Below are positions 10,606 to 19,398 of a stretch of 64,000 bases of DNA, piece after piece. This DNA is from Platanthera guangdongensis (taxonomy: Eukaryota; Streptophyta; Magnoliopsida; Asparagales; Orchidaceae). Made by a program: the position numbers and the translations under genes. The notes under the pieces are model-generated. The model worked only from the letters and a program-made list of their open reading frames with translations, ran no database searches and had not been told where the DNA came from. The stretch lies in NCBI GenBank assembly GCA_039583875.1, contig CM077153.1, positions 115,440,568 to 115,504,567 of the forward strand. The letters are read 5' to 3'. Each line of letters begins with the position of its first letter. Within the stretch, counting starts at the first letter, position 1.

Positions 10606-10776
10606 TAATATGCAATCTAACAGTGGAATTACTAATCCCAATTTCTGTGATAGAATTTCTGCATTTAGCCGAACTGCAGAATTAGAATCGAGTTCAATTC
10701 CAATTCCTACGAGAATTGGAATTGTAGTCAATTCTAATTCCTGCATCTCAATTTCTGCGAAACGAACGGAAACTTA

Positions 10777-11371
10777 GAGTATATTGGAAATGCTGAACCA
10801 GTTGAATAGGAATTGAAGAATTTTGTTTTGAACCAAATTTAAAAGAATTAAGCTAGATTCATAAATAAAGAGGATGCATCCCGTCCAATATTATTGAAGT
10901 AGAGAAAGTAAACTTGTAAAATAATACATTTTTGACGACTAACCGCATAACTTATGGAAGGACTTCGTTATTTTGCTGTACAATCTGAGAACAATGTCTA
11001 GATATTTTATTCTCGTTGAATGTGTATTTGGCAATGGAATGTGGCTAAATATGTGCTATGTTGAAATAATGGTCATACTTCTTTAGTATGAGAAAATTGT
11101 CTTTTTGAAAGGGAATGTATTTGCATTTAATGGCTTATGCAATTAAAAAGTGGTATTTTTGTACCTTTTTCTCTAATGATACATTTGCTTTGGAATGACA
11201 GTATGACTGGGCTCCTAATTGAGTTTCCTCATTTTAGCACTGAGATACTCTTTTTTTCATTTTGTTATTGAAATTACTCATAAATTATCAGATTTTGCTG
11301 ATCCCTGAACCTTCTCCAATTACTGGGCGTTTTTTTCTCTGATTAATGCAACATATCTTTTCCACTTCTAG
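10777..11371 (+). other. Flank and probable end of a 5' UTR intron upstream of the SR exon
   Basis: AT-rich sequence without coding frames. Its last part (about 11310-11371) has a pyrimidine-rich tract and ends CACTTCTAG immediately before the exon that starts AGTGCAAAAATG. This is a good plant 3' splice site. SR genes commonly have an intron just before the start codon, so much of this stretch may be intronic. No promoter can be assigned. Confidence 0.45.
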
Positions 11372-11380
11372 AGTGCAAAA

Positions 11381-11486
11381 ATGAAGCCTCTTTTCTGTGG
11401 CAACTTTGAGTATGATGCTCGACAATGTGAGATTGAGCGGCTTTTCAGCAAATATGGCAGGGTTGATAGGGTTGATATGAAGTCAG
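11381..11486 (+). CDS. RS31-like: First coding exon of an RS31/RS40-type SR splicing factor (fragment)
   Basis: The 35 complete codons begin [14 protein letters not shown] and end [12 protein letters not shown]. They match the N-terminus of plant RS-subfamily SR proteins: the first RRM with its RNP2 strand (L-F-C-G-N-F), alpha-1 (I-E-R-L-F-S-K-Y-G) and the start of beta-2. These nuclear proteins bind pre-mRNA and recruit spliceosome components. The exon is flanked by CTAG/A upstream and by TCAG|GCAAGT downstream, leaving phase 1 inside the conserved glycine codon as in the family. The next exon (Y/F-A-F-V-Y) is not found between here and the copia insertion at 12305, nor just beyond it. The second RRM and the RS tail are also absent. 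It is therefore either the 5' end of a gene with a very large intron or an orphan gene fragment; the latter seems likelier in this setting. Confidence 0.75.
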
Positions 11487-11492
11487 GCAAGT
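11487..11492 (+). promoter_or_regulatory. GC-type 5' splice site
   Basis: The exon ends TCAG and the following bases are GCAAGT. Apart from C at +2 this is the optimal U1-pairing donor, which is how functional GC-AG introns usually look. Family reading phase places the exon end exactly here. A T-to-C mutation in a dead copy would look the same. Confidence 0.55.
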
Positions 11493-11649
11493 ATTTATTC
11501 ATTGTGGCAACAAATTTCATTTTTAAACTAGATTGAGCACAATTCAGTTGCAGCACTGATGTTGAGTTGCTCCTGCCTTCGATCTATAAAGTATATCATA
11601 ATTTTTATGATTTCAAATTATTATTTCAAAAAAGTGAGAGTGCTTACAG

Positions 11650-11783
11650 TCGATCCTAATTTTCTTGTTAGTACTTCTAAAATGTGAATCCTAATTTTCT
11701 TGTTATTGAGTATATATTTTACTTCTAAAATATGAATCCTAATTTTCTTTTTATTGAATATATTTGTTACTTCTAAAAGTAAT
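11650..11783. repeat. Short tandem repeat, about 47-bp unit
   Basis: The phrase CTTCTAAAAT.TGAATCCTAA with TTTTCTT and a TATT-GA-TATAT spacer occurs three times with small changes. It lies in the presumed intron after the SR exon. No function is apparent. Confidence 0.6.
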
Positions 11784-11919
11784 GAACAATCTCAATTAAT
11801 TTTATTTAGGGACATTAATTATTGAATTTTTTAATTAACAAAAAGCACGATTCAATAAAATGGGACTCCCAAGTGTAGAATCATCCAAAAAATCAATTTT
11901 AAAGATAACAACATGATGG

Positions 11920-12092
11920 TTCATTGTTAGAAAGAAGAAAAACCATAAACATGAATAATATAGGTATCTACATGGGGCAATCTGGATTTCTATACTCTAT
12001 TTCCAGTTCATTGTTAGAAAGAAGAAAAACCATAACATGAATAATATAGGTATCTACATGGGGCAATCTGGATTTCTATACTCTATTTCTCT
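11920..12092. repeat. Recent 86-bp tandem duplication
   Basis: Two nearly identical copies of about 86 bp lie head to tail (11920-12006 and 12007-12092), both starting TTCATTGTTAGAAAG and ending near CTATACTCTATTTC. They differ by about one base indel, so the duplication is recent compared with the repeats around it. No coding content. Confidence 0.85.
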
Positions 12093-12304
12093 AAGTTTGA
12101 ACCATGAACGATCTTCCTCATATTGGAAACCCCCAAAATTATTATTTTGAGTATGCAAAAATTTATACAAAAATCTTAACGTTTTAATGTTGAGACAAAT
12201 GAGTATGAACATGATAATTTGAATCTTGAATTTGCACATTTCATGACAGAATGGTATTGGGAAGTGACAAATTTAGAAACTAGCAGTCGTGACATTAACC
12301 TATC

Positions 12305-12508
12305 TGTAAAGAAAAGCAGAATTGGGAAAAATAATTCAATTTTATTAATTTTCTCCGACTTGTACAACTTGGTTACATGTATACATACATTTATATAGAA
12401 AGAGAGAAGTGGAGTGAACTCCAATCTTATGATATGGGACTAAAGAGAATTTACATGGGCTCCAAGAGTGGACTTTTTGAATTGGGCTTTTACCATTTCT
12501 TCTTAACA
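12305..12508 (-). repeat. 3' LTR of copia-1
   Basis: 204 bp, clearly alignable with 18257-18460 with about twenty-five differences by eye. In element orientation it starts TGTTAAGAAG. It contains TATATAAATG about 12388-12398 (a possible TATA box) and AATAAAATTGAATTA near 12330-12345 (a possible polyadenylation signal). The divergence between the two LTRs indicates an old insertion. Confidence 0.85.
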
Positions 12509-12522
12509 CTCCCCCGCAAGCT
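12509..12522 (-). promoter_or_regulatory. Polypurine tract of copia-1
   Basis: Reverse complement reads CTTGCGGGGGAG directly before the LTR start TGTTAAGA. A purine run of this type primes plus-strand synthesis in copia elements. Confidence 0.8.
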
Positions 12523-12599
12523 AGAGCATAGAAGTCGTAGGCACCAAGCTTGGATAAAAACTGATGATATAACGGTCAAGAGAGAGCTTTAGTCAGGAT

Positions 12600-13058
12600 G
12601 TCAGCAACTTGCCTTGCAGCAAGAACATGCTCCAATTCTAACTTCTTTGATTGAATTTTTTCTCAAATGAAGTGACAGTCAACTTCAATATGCTTGGTTC
12701 GTTCATGGAATACGAGATTCTTGGCAATATGTATCGCTGCTTGACTGTCACAAAACAAGGTCGCCGAAGATGAGAGTTTGAGTCCCAAATCATTTAGAAG
12801 ACTTTCAAGCCAGGTTAGGCTGGTTAGCTCAGATACAACAGTTGTCATAGCACGGTACTCGTCCTCAGCCGGTGAACAAACAACAACAGTCTGCTTCTTG
12901 CTACACCAGGTAATAAGGTGTCCACTGAAGTAAGTACAAAAGCCAGTTGTGAAGTGCCTGTCATCAAGAGAACCCGCGTAGTCAGCGTCAGAATATGCAA
13001 CAAGAGATAGTAAAGTAGATGGTTTGTAAATGAGTCCTTGTCCTGTATCAGTCTTCAA
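12600..13058 (-). pseudogene. copia-1 RNase H domain
   Basis: The frame contains Y-S-D-A-D-Y-A-G (first catalytic Asp), S-W-x-S-K-K-like W-C-S-K-K-Q, a Glu in A-E-D-E-Y-R-A, C-D-S-Q-A-A, and H-E-R-T-K-H-I-E-V-D, all copia RNase H landmarks. The domain degrades the RNA template during cDNA synthesis. It is separated from RT by a frameshift near 13058 and ends at a stop in the place of the usual conserved R-E-K segment. Part of the dead element, no independent gene. Confidence 0.85.
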
Positions 13059-14110
13059 ATATCTGAGAATCCGTTCGACGGCTTGGTGATGAGATGTCCG
13101 AGACTCATGCTTAATCTACTCACAACCCCCACAACAAATGAGATAATAGGTTGTGTAACCGTAAGATAAATCAGCTTCCCCACCAAGTGTCGATATTTCT
13201 TTGGATTTGTAAGCAGTGGGTCGGAATCAGAACCATGTGCAGAAAGCTTGTGATTTATATCCATAAGGGTGTCCGCAGGTTTGCACCCTGAATAGCCGAC
13301 ATCTTGAAGAAGAGCAGTACAATACTTCCGTTGGGATAGGACAAGACCACCCTCAACCTTAAGGAAGTATCGAAGATTTCCCAACTCTTTTGTCTGAAAT
13401 GATGAGTTTAAATGTTGTTTGATTGTTTGTATCTCCGTGGAGTCGTCACCCGTAATCAGAATATCATCAATATACACAAGGATAATCACAGTGCCTGTTG
13501 GTTGATGACGAGTGAAGAAGGAAAAGTCAGCCGAGCTCCGTGTAAAACCCACTTCTCGAACAACCTTACTGAATTTTTCAAACTAAGCACGAGGGGACTG
13601 TTTGAGACCTTATATATACTTCCGGAGATGACAGACACGAGACTCTCCCGTGGTCTCAAACCCGGGAGGTTGATGCATATAAATAGTTTCTTGGAGATCG
13701 CCATTGAGAAATGTGTTTTTAATATCAAACTGATGTAAGGGCCACTGACGATGCACGACCAAGGAGATCAAGACTCGAAGTGTATTTAACTTGGAGGAGA
13801 AGATTTCATCGTAATCAAGGCCTTGTTGCCGAGTGAAACCCCGGGCCACGAGGCGAGCTTTTAAGCAGTCAAAAGTCCCATCTGGAGCATGTTTGATAAC
13901 AAAGACCCACTTGTAACTAACACATGACTGACTGAGAGGAATAGTAACCAGATCCCAGGTCTAGTTAGCACAAAGGGAAGTCATTTCATCATCCATGGCC
14001 GCACCCCACCTCGGGTGTTGAAGAGCTTCCTGCATAGAGTTAGGAATAGAAATGGAAGAAAGAGAGATAACAAATTTTAGGAGTGACGGAGAAAGATAAT
14101 ATAGAGATAT
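13055..14110 (-). pseudogene. copia-1 reverse transcriptase
   Basis: Minus-strand reading gives the copia RT series: L-V-A-R-G-F-T-R-Q-Q-G-L-D-Y near 13835, Q-F-D-I-K-N-T-F-L-N-G-D-L near 13700, and the intact active-site block V-Y-I-D-D-I-L-I-T-G near 13470. It is followed by the thumb segment and Y-R-H-L-V-G-K-L-I-Y-L. Two stops lie in the L-Y-G-L-K-Q-x-P-R-A-W block at about 13590-13610, one replacing Tyr and one replacing Trp. The catalytic Asp pair survives, but the stops preclude a full enzyme. Confidence 0.88.
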
Positions 14111-14185
14111 ATGGTTTGCCAAGGGATGAGCCGTAAAGGTTGATACTGGATCAACGGGGCGCGAAATTGCATTTGTAGATGGGAG

Positions 14186-15235
14186 CTACTGTAGGGAATC
14201 AGTCTTGGACGAACGACGAGTATAGACACTAAGAGGTGGTGGAGGTTTTGCGGGCGCCGAGAGCGCTGAAGGAAGAAGTGGGAGAGACGGAGTCGTGACA
14301 TGGACAGCAGGGCGGGCGACAGGGAAAGGTAGAGGCGGTGTGGAAGGAGATGAATGAAATGGTTGATCCTCAAGGAAGGTTATATCAGACGAGACGATCA
14401 ACTTGCTATCAGTACGAAAGTAGCAGACATAACCCTTCTGAGTGTGAGAGTAGCCAACGAACATACAATTGGTGGCGCGGGCAGCCAGCTTGTCAGTAGA
14501 TGGACCAAGAAGGTGAACATAACATACACGGCCAAAGACACGAGATGTGAGAGAGAACATAGACTTGGAAGGAAAAAAAGTCTAAACGAAGATGTGAAGT
14601 CGAGCACGGAGGAGGGCATGCGATTGATGAGATGACAGATAGTAGAAACAACAAAATTCCATTTTTCTATGGGCACCTGCATTTGAAACATGAGTGATCC
14701 GGCGACATCAAGGAGGTGATGATTTTTCTTCTCCGCCACACCGTTTTGCTGTGGGGTATAAGCACACGAGGCTTGATGTATAATGCCAAACTTGGTGCAT
14801 AAATTGGAGAATGTGCGACGAGTATATTCAAGAGCATTGTCAGTGCGAATTGTTTTTAACGTAGTTGAGAATTGCGTACGCGTCTCAGTAGGAAAAGTAC
14901 GAAAAACAGCTGTCAGTTCCGTACGATCATGAAGTAGATATAACCAGGTGACACACGAGTAATCATCAATAAAGGTTACAAAATAACGATATCCAAAGAT
15001 ATTAGTGATTTTATAAGTCCCCCAGATATCAGAATGCACTAAAGAGAAACGAGTATCACTTCGAGTACATTTAGGAGGAAAAGAAGTACGATGTTGTTTG
15101 CTATAGATACAAGATTCACAAGTAAACTCTTGCAGTGAGACATCAGGAAGAGCATTCTTGAGAATCAGGAGGGGAGCATGCCCAAGAAGACGATGCCAAC
15201 CAACAATGAAGAATACAAAGAGAATGTTAGGCTGT
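14186..15235 (-). pseudogene. copia-1 integrase
   Basis: The frame starts with the HHCC zinc-binding region, W-H-R-L-L-G-H and C-E-S-C-I-Y-S-K at about 15110-15205. It runs through the DDE core with V-H-S-D-I-W-G, F-I-D-D-Y-S, R-T-D-N-A-L-E-Y and Q-N-G-V-A-E-K (about 14720-15050). After a frameshift near 14560 the C-terminal block V-G-Y-S-H-T-Q-K-G-Y-V-C-Y follows, leading into a Pro-rich linker to about 14190. The segment upstream of HHCC is interrupted by the MITE at 15236-15904. Confidence 0.88.
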
Positions 15236-15904
15236 GTTGGCAAGGCGCGCGCCTAGGCGCTCCTGAGGCGCCAGGCGCATGGGGCGCAAGCTGGTGCGCC
15301 CTGACAAGCCAAAGGTGGGCGACGTGCCTCAGGCGCGCCTAGGCGCGCGCCTCGCACGCCTACCGGGCGCAGTTCAGGTGCGCCTACCGGGTGCAGTTCA
15401 GGCGCGCCTTATTGCATGAACTGGTTTTAACCTAAAAACAGGTTCGGGCAATCAGGCAATCAGGCGCGGCCTTATAATCCCGATTCACATGCAAAGAATG
15501 ACCAAACAACATGCAGTTATATGACGACTATTCTGATATTTGTGTGTTTTTATGGACTGTTTTTATGGATTAGAACCTGCTTATGTTTAATGAACTACAT
15601 TTTTGTAGTATTTGGTTCCAATTTCAAGAATTACAAAATTTCAGCGAATTGGGCCCCCAAATCGCTCAATTTCAGCGAATTGGGCGCCCAATTCGCTCAA
15701 TTTCAGCGAATTGGGTGCCCAATTCGCTCAATTTCAGCCTATTGGGCGCCCAATTCGCTCAATTTCAGCGAATTGGGCGCCCAATTCTTTCAATTTCCTT
15801 TTCCCCCCATTATTGAACCTCACGTGCCTCAGGCGCGCGCCTGCGCCTTGCGCCTAGGCTCCAGGGCCCCTTTGCGCCTCGGTGCGCCTTGCGCCTTTGA
15901 CAAC
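15236..15904. mobile_element. hAT-like MITE inserted in copia-1
   Basis: The ends are GTTGGCAAGGCGCGCGCC and, reverse-complemented, GTTGTCAAAGGCGCAAGG, with many GGCGCC and CTAGGCGC motifs near both ends. It sits exactly between two copia-1 coding segments, P-P-T-V-Y on the right and Q-P-N-I-L on the left. The flanks show an imperfect 8-bp direct repeat (TAGGCTGT and TAGACGGT), the length expected for hAT. The centre (15645-15795) is an array of palindromic units. No transposase. Superfamily assignment is tentative because the duplication is imperfect. Confidence 0.6.
15645..15795. repeat. Five 31-bp units with an 18-bp perfect palindrome
   Basis: Units of 31 bp, roughly TCAATTTCAGC plus GAATTGGGCGCCCAATTC plus GC, repeat five times. 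The inner 18 bases equal their own reverse complement. Individual units carry one to three changes that break the palindrome slightly. It is the core of the MITE at 15236-15904. Confidence 0.9.
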
Positions 15905-16411
15905 ATAGACGGTAGGAGGAACATCCAAGAGATAAAGCCCATTCGACAGCCTCCCTTTACTAATAGTATTCCGTGTTTGACGATCCTGCACAATAAAAGT
16001 GGAAAGAGAAAAGGTTATACAACAGTCAATTTCCTGAGCAAGGCAACTAACTGATAGCAGATTGAAGGGGAGCCCCGAAACATGAAGAACCAAAGAGAGA
16101 GAGAGATAGAGAGAGAGTGAGTGATTTGGGGTAAGCTGAAGTTCAGCAGCGCCATAGACCAGAGTGGTGTTGCCATTTGCTACAGTAATGCACTTGGGAT
16201 AGACGGTCTGTATGTACTGAGGTGGTTTCTGGGAGGTAATGTGGTGTGTAGCACCCGAGTATACAATCCAGTGAGGGCTATGTGAGAGACAAGATATACC
16301 TTCAGTGGAGAAAGACGCAACAGAGCCAGACGTGCTACTGATAATGCCTTGGAGCTGTTGAAGCTGGGTGCAAAGTGCGTTGATATCTTCCCGAGTAGAG
16401 GAGTCAGAACC
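15905..16411 (-). pseudogene. copia-1 protease region with altered active site
   Basis: The frame reads H-W-I-V-Y-S-G-A-T-H-H-I-T at about 16240-16270, followed by the V-L-H-V-S-G-L-P-F-N-L-L-S-V segment (about 16045-16090) and the pre-integrase lead-in L-Y-L-L-D-V. In copia proteases the motif is D-S-G; here the catalytic Asp is Tyr (codon at 16259-16261). The enzyme would process the polyprotein. The altered residue predicts no activity. Confidence 0.8.
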
Positions 16412-16840
16412 CTATGTAGTGGGAGGAGTAGCTATAGTAGAAGCAGTAAGGTGTGGAGACAGATCATGCTTGCGGTAGCAGGTGGCTTCAAGATGACCTT
16501 CTCGACCACAATACATACATTTAAAACCAGAACGCCCAGCACGTCCTCGTCCTCGAGACGTGTGGCGACTTCCTCGAGCTGATGATCCACGAGCAGGAGC
16601 AGGAGTAGGTAAAAGAAGCTGCTGGAGGAGAGCCGGAGAGAAATTTTCTGGGACCTCAGATGGTGGAGTAATCTTGAGCAGCATAAAACAAACATCAAAA
16701 AATGAGGGTATTGTAGAGGAGGAAAGAATCTGAGTCCGAACACTATGAAGATGGAGAGGAACACAAGCCATCATCATAGCAATCCCAACAGCTTTCTTTT
16801 GTGCCCGCTGTGTTGCGAGATTTGTGAAGGGGGGCTGATG
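16412..16840 (-). pseudogene. copia-1 gag C-terminus with CCHC zinc knuckle
   Basis: A basic Ser/Gly/Arg-rich stretch (R-G-S-R-H-T-S-R-G-R-G-R-A-G) leads into C-M-Y-C-G-R-E-G-H-L-E-A-T-C near 16490-16530, a standard CX2CX4HX4C nucleocapsid knuckle that binds RNA. It continues the gag frame from 16841 after a frameshift. Confidence 0.85.
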
Positions 16841-17473
16841 TTATATCCAGGCTTTTACCAGAGTTTTGGACCTGACAACGAAGGAGGTCAAATTGCCCGT
16901 TGTGCCGGTGTCCAGCGTTTGAAGCGCAGAGATGTCAAACAAATGCAGTAAGCTGTCTTTTCCAGAGTAGAGAGAGTGAAGCTCCTCCCACATCGCGTTG
17001 ACCGTCTCATGATACATGGCTATGCTGTTTGGCTCGGTGTCCATGGAATAGAGGGTCCAAGATTGAACCTGACCGTCATCACGGAGCCATTCGTCGGTGG
17101 GAACATGGGGAACTTCCTGAGTAAGATGATGAAAAAGTCCTTTACTTTGTAGAACCCGACGAATAGAATGCACCCATTCCACAAAGTTGTGCTTCCCACT
17201 GAGAGAGATGGTGGTGATCCGAAGCTCATCACAGACTTCAGGAGAGGGAGCAACAACATGAGCGGGAAGGGAGGAAGTCGCCGTGGAGTCCTTGGCAACA
17301 AGAGGGGAGGGTGGCCTGGCAAATGAGCAACGAGTAGAGTAGTGTGTAGTAAGGCAGCAAGTCCACAGGAGCCCGCATCGGCTCGAAGAGAAACACAGCT
17401 GGTAGCGCGTAGAGGAGGAGCAGTCCGCGCGACAACAACGGTTAGAGGAGAAATAGTCCGCGTGACAACACAT
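16841..17473 (-). pseudogene. copia-1 gag (UBN2-like capsid region)
   Basis: From about 17230 leftwards the frame reads I-S-L-S-G-K-H-N-F-V-E-W, R-V-L-Q-S-K-G-L, W-x-L-Y-S-M, M-W-E-E-L-H-S-L-Y-S-G-K-D and L-x-F-V-V-R-S-K. This is the pattern of plant copia gag proteins that form virus-like particles. Upstream of about 17300 the sequence is low-complexity leader, so the true start is uncertain. Frame ends at a stop near 16841. Confidence 0.75.
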
Positions 17474-17860
17474 CGGTTAGAGGAGAAACAGTCCACAGCG
17501 AAGACATGGTCACAGCAAGCAGCCAATAGTTGTCTGCGTGACAACACAACAACAAGTCCACAGGAGCCCACAGTGGCTCGAAGGGAAACCGTCTGTCCGC
17601 GGCGAACAACAGAGATGAGGTACGTAGCGGGCAGACCGCGCGACAAGAGCAGGTCGGCGGGTCGGCAAGATCAGTCCGCGCGACAATAGCAGTCCCTGTG
17701 ACAAGAGCAGTCCGCGCGACGAGCAATCCACACGACAAGGGGGGGCAGCGATCAGACCGCACGTCAAGAGGGGCATTCCGCGCGACATGGGGGGGCAGCG
17801 ATCAGATAGCGCGACAAGGGTAGGTCGACACAAGCAGTCCACTCGACAAGACAATCATAC
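17420..17860. repeat. Leader repeats with GTCCGCGCGACAAG motif
   Basis: Between the primer-binding site and gag of copia-1, the phrase CAGTCCGCGCGACAAG-AGCAG recurs about ten times at irregular 20-45-bp spacing, with variants such as GATCAGACCGCACG. It lies in the untranslated leader and gives Arg/Thr/Cys-rich frames without meaning. Confidence 0.6.
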
Positions 17861-18246
17861 GCGATAGGCGGATCGCAAAGAGAGCGAGGAAGTCTGGCTA
17901 GCGGCGAGAAAAGGAGTCCGCTGGGAAATCGCGGGGATCAGCAGAAAGAGACCGCAGTGGGTTGAAGAGGAGTGGGGCCAGAGAAATCCCTATAAAGGGA
18001 GAGAAGCGGGGAGGAGATGGGAGAGATGGGGAAAAGGAGGGTGGTACGGTTAGGAAAAATAGTAACCGCACAAGCAAGCCATAACCACACAAGCAAGCCA
18101 GCGAGCTGAGAGAAGGAGGTGGAACCACAAAAGAAGAGTTGCGGGTAGGGAAGAGAGACCGCAGAGTGCGGATAGACGGGAGACCGGCGGTTAGAGGAAA
18201 CCTATCCGCGGAGAGCAGAGAAGAACCGGTGTAAGGTCCGAATGAC

Positions 18247-18256
18247 TTTGATACCA
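18247..18256 (-). promoter_or_regulatory. Primer-binding site of copia-1
   Basis: TTTGATACCA directly before the right LTR. Reverse complement TGGTATCA matches the 3' end complement of initiator tRNA-Met, the usual plant copia primer. Confidence 0.88.
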
Positions 18257-18460
18257 TGTAAAGAAAAGCAGAATTCTGAAAAATAATTCAATTCTATTAA
18301 TTTTCTCCAACTTGTACAACTTGGTTACATGTATACATACACTTGTATAGAAAGAGAGAACTGGATAGAATTCCAATCCTATGATGTGAGACTTAAGAAA
18401 ATTTACATGAGCTCCAAGAGTGGACTTTTTATATTGGGTTTTTACCATTTATTCTTAACA
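18257..18460 (-). repeat. 5' LTR of copia-1
   Basis: 204 bp matching 12305-12508, starting TGTAAAGAAAAGC on the plus strand and ending CTTAACA, followed by the CTATC duplication. As the 5' LTR in element orientation it would hold the promoter. Confidence 0.88.
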
Positions 18461-18690
18461 CTATCTATCAGTGCATAAAAAATTAATTTTCTTAAGAACT
18501 AATTGAGTACTCAACGACAATTTGAAATTTATTAAGAATAACCACATTTACAAAGTTCTCTCGATCTAATGAAATTGCAGCTAGACATGCTAGGCTCTAA
18601 GAAAATATAATTGTTTCAGTGAAAAACAGTGGATTTATCCCCAAACCCATCTCAAAATCCTGACATGAAATGGACAGAACCCTCAAAGCA
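18461..18690. other. AT-rich spacer, nothing recognised
   Basis: Unique-looking AT-rich sequence between copia-1 and a gypsy fragment. I looked for the missing second SR exon here and found no Y/F-A-F-V-Y encoding block. Confidence 0.5.
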
Positions 18691-19184
18691 GACAGTGAAT
18701 TGGTCCCGAGTCAAATCCCCTTCAACGGCCCTTCTTGACTCAATACGTCACCAATGCCTATGTCTTACACAACACGGGTCGCCTCAAAGACTTGCTGAAA
18801 TCGGGTAATTTAAGAACTGGGGCTGAGGATAACTTATCTTTAGCCTCTATTTGTTTGGGCGTTTCGCAACTCCGTTTTGGGCAAACGCCACCGGAAGGAG
18901 GGTAAACAAATGAACCTTCGGCGGCGTTTGCTTCGTTTCCACCCGCCTGCCTTGAGAAACGCCCCAAAAAGCTCTGTTTGGAGCAACCACATCCCACCTC
19001 CGGTTCGAACTCTCTGTTTCCACCCGCCGGATCGACCCGTCACCGCTAAAACAAATGAAGCCTTACAAAATCGCCCTAGTGGCGGCTTTGGTCCATACAA
19101 AACCGCCCTTACGTAGGAAACTCATGAAGGGTGTCATAACAGTACTAAAACCACTAACAAACCTTTAATAGAAGGTATCAAGTC
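18691..19184 (-). pseudogene. Ty3/gypsy RT/RNase H fragment, split by a MITE
   Basis: Minus-strand sequence aligns with 28550-28815 of the chromovirus at 25360-32935. The right part, about 19066-19184, corresponds to the end of RT (the K-G-E-F-x-W region). The left part, about 18720-18839, contains S-S-A-P-V-L-K-L-P-D-F-S (start of RNase H). The MITE at 18843-19062 separates them. No LTR or other domain is attached. Confidence 0.7.
18843..19062. mobile_element. Tourist-like MITE, 220 bp, TSD TTA
   Basis: Termini are GCCTCTATTTGTTT and, reverse-complemented, GGCTTCATTTGTTT. They are flanked by TTA on both sides (18840-18842 and 19063-19065), and the insertion interrupts an otherwise collinear gypsy fragment. 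This fits a PIF/Harbinger-type MITE. It carries no protein; the short frames across it are incidental. Confidence 0.72.
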
Positions 19185-19365
19185 AATGTTTGCCAGTATT
19201 GCACTAGGGTATTTCAGAATTATGCACTATATAAGCCTATATCTATCTCTCATTTGGATTATCTTGGAAGCGTGATGGAAATGGTACCCTAGGGGTTTTC
19301 TATTTTCCTCATCTCTCTCTCTCTTCTCTCCCTTTCCCCCTTCTCTATTTCGTAATCCCCTACTA
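19185..19365 (+). repeat. First copy of a promoter-like duplicated block
   Basis: About 180 bp, repeated at 19399-19587, beginning ATGTTTGCCAGTATTGCAC. It contains CACTATATAAGCCTAT (a TATA-like box) followed by TCTCATTTGGATT, GGAAGCGTGATGG and a long pyrimidine tract. The arrangement looks like the promoter and start of an LTR or transcript. No protein follows directly. Confidence 0.6.
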
Positions 19366-19398
19366 CATAACATTTCGTAATCCCCAACTTGGCGAAGA

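Larger units (their letters stand above)
8942..10773. mobile_element. Tourist-like (PIF/Harbinger-type) foldback element with giant internal minisatellite
   Basis: The termini are GGGTCCGTTCGTT on the left and, reverse-complemented, GTTTCCGTTCGTT on the right (11 of 13 identical). They are bounded by TTA on both sides (8939-8941 and 10774-10776), the target duplication typical of Tourist MITEs. Sub-terminal regions on both sides are rich in GAATTGGAATT motifs. At 1832 bp it is far longer than an ordinary Tourist MITE, because 9180-10605 is filled with about seventy 20-bp units in two opposed blocks. There is no transposase. The family assignment rests on TIR plus TSD only. Confidence 0.65.
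12305..18460 (-). mobile_element. Ty1/copia LTR retrotransposon, complete but decayed (copia-1)
   Basis: Both 204-bp LTRs are present (12305-12508 and 18257-18460), each starting TG and ending CA on the plus strand. The element is bounded by a perfect 5-bp target duplication CTATC (12300-12304 and 18461-18465). A primer-binding site next to the right LTR and a G-rich polypurine tract next to the left LTR set the minus orientation. Internal order is gag, CCHC knuckle, protease, integrase, RT, RNase H, as in copia. Stops, frameshifts, a mutated protease active site and a MITE inserted at 15236-15904 make it non-functional. It lies 0.8 kb downstream of the SR exon, probably in its former intron. 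Confidence 0.9.

Noticed and set aside
15645..15795. CRISPR-like array
   Set aside because: Units are directly abutting with no unique spacers of constant length, there are no cas genes, and the surroundings are a plant MITE.
18461..18690. The second exon of the SR gene beyond copia-1
   Set aside because: No sequence encoding the expected A-F-V-Y block with an AG acceptor could be found there or in 11487-12300.
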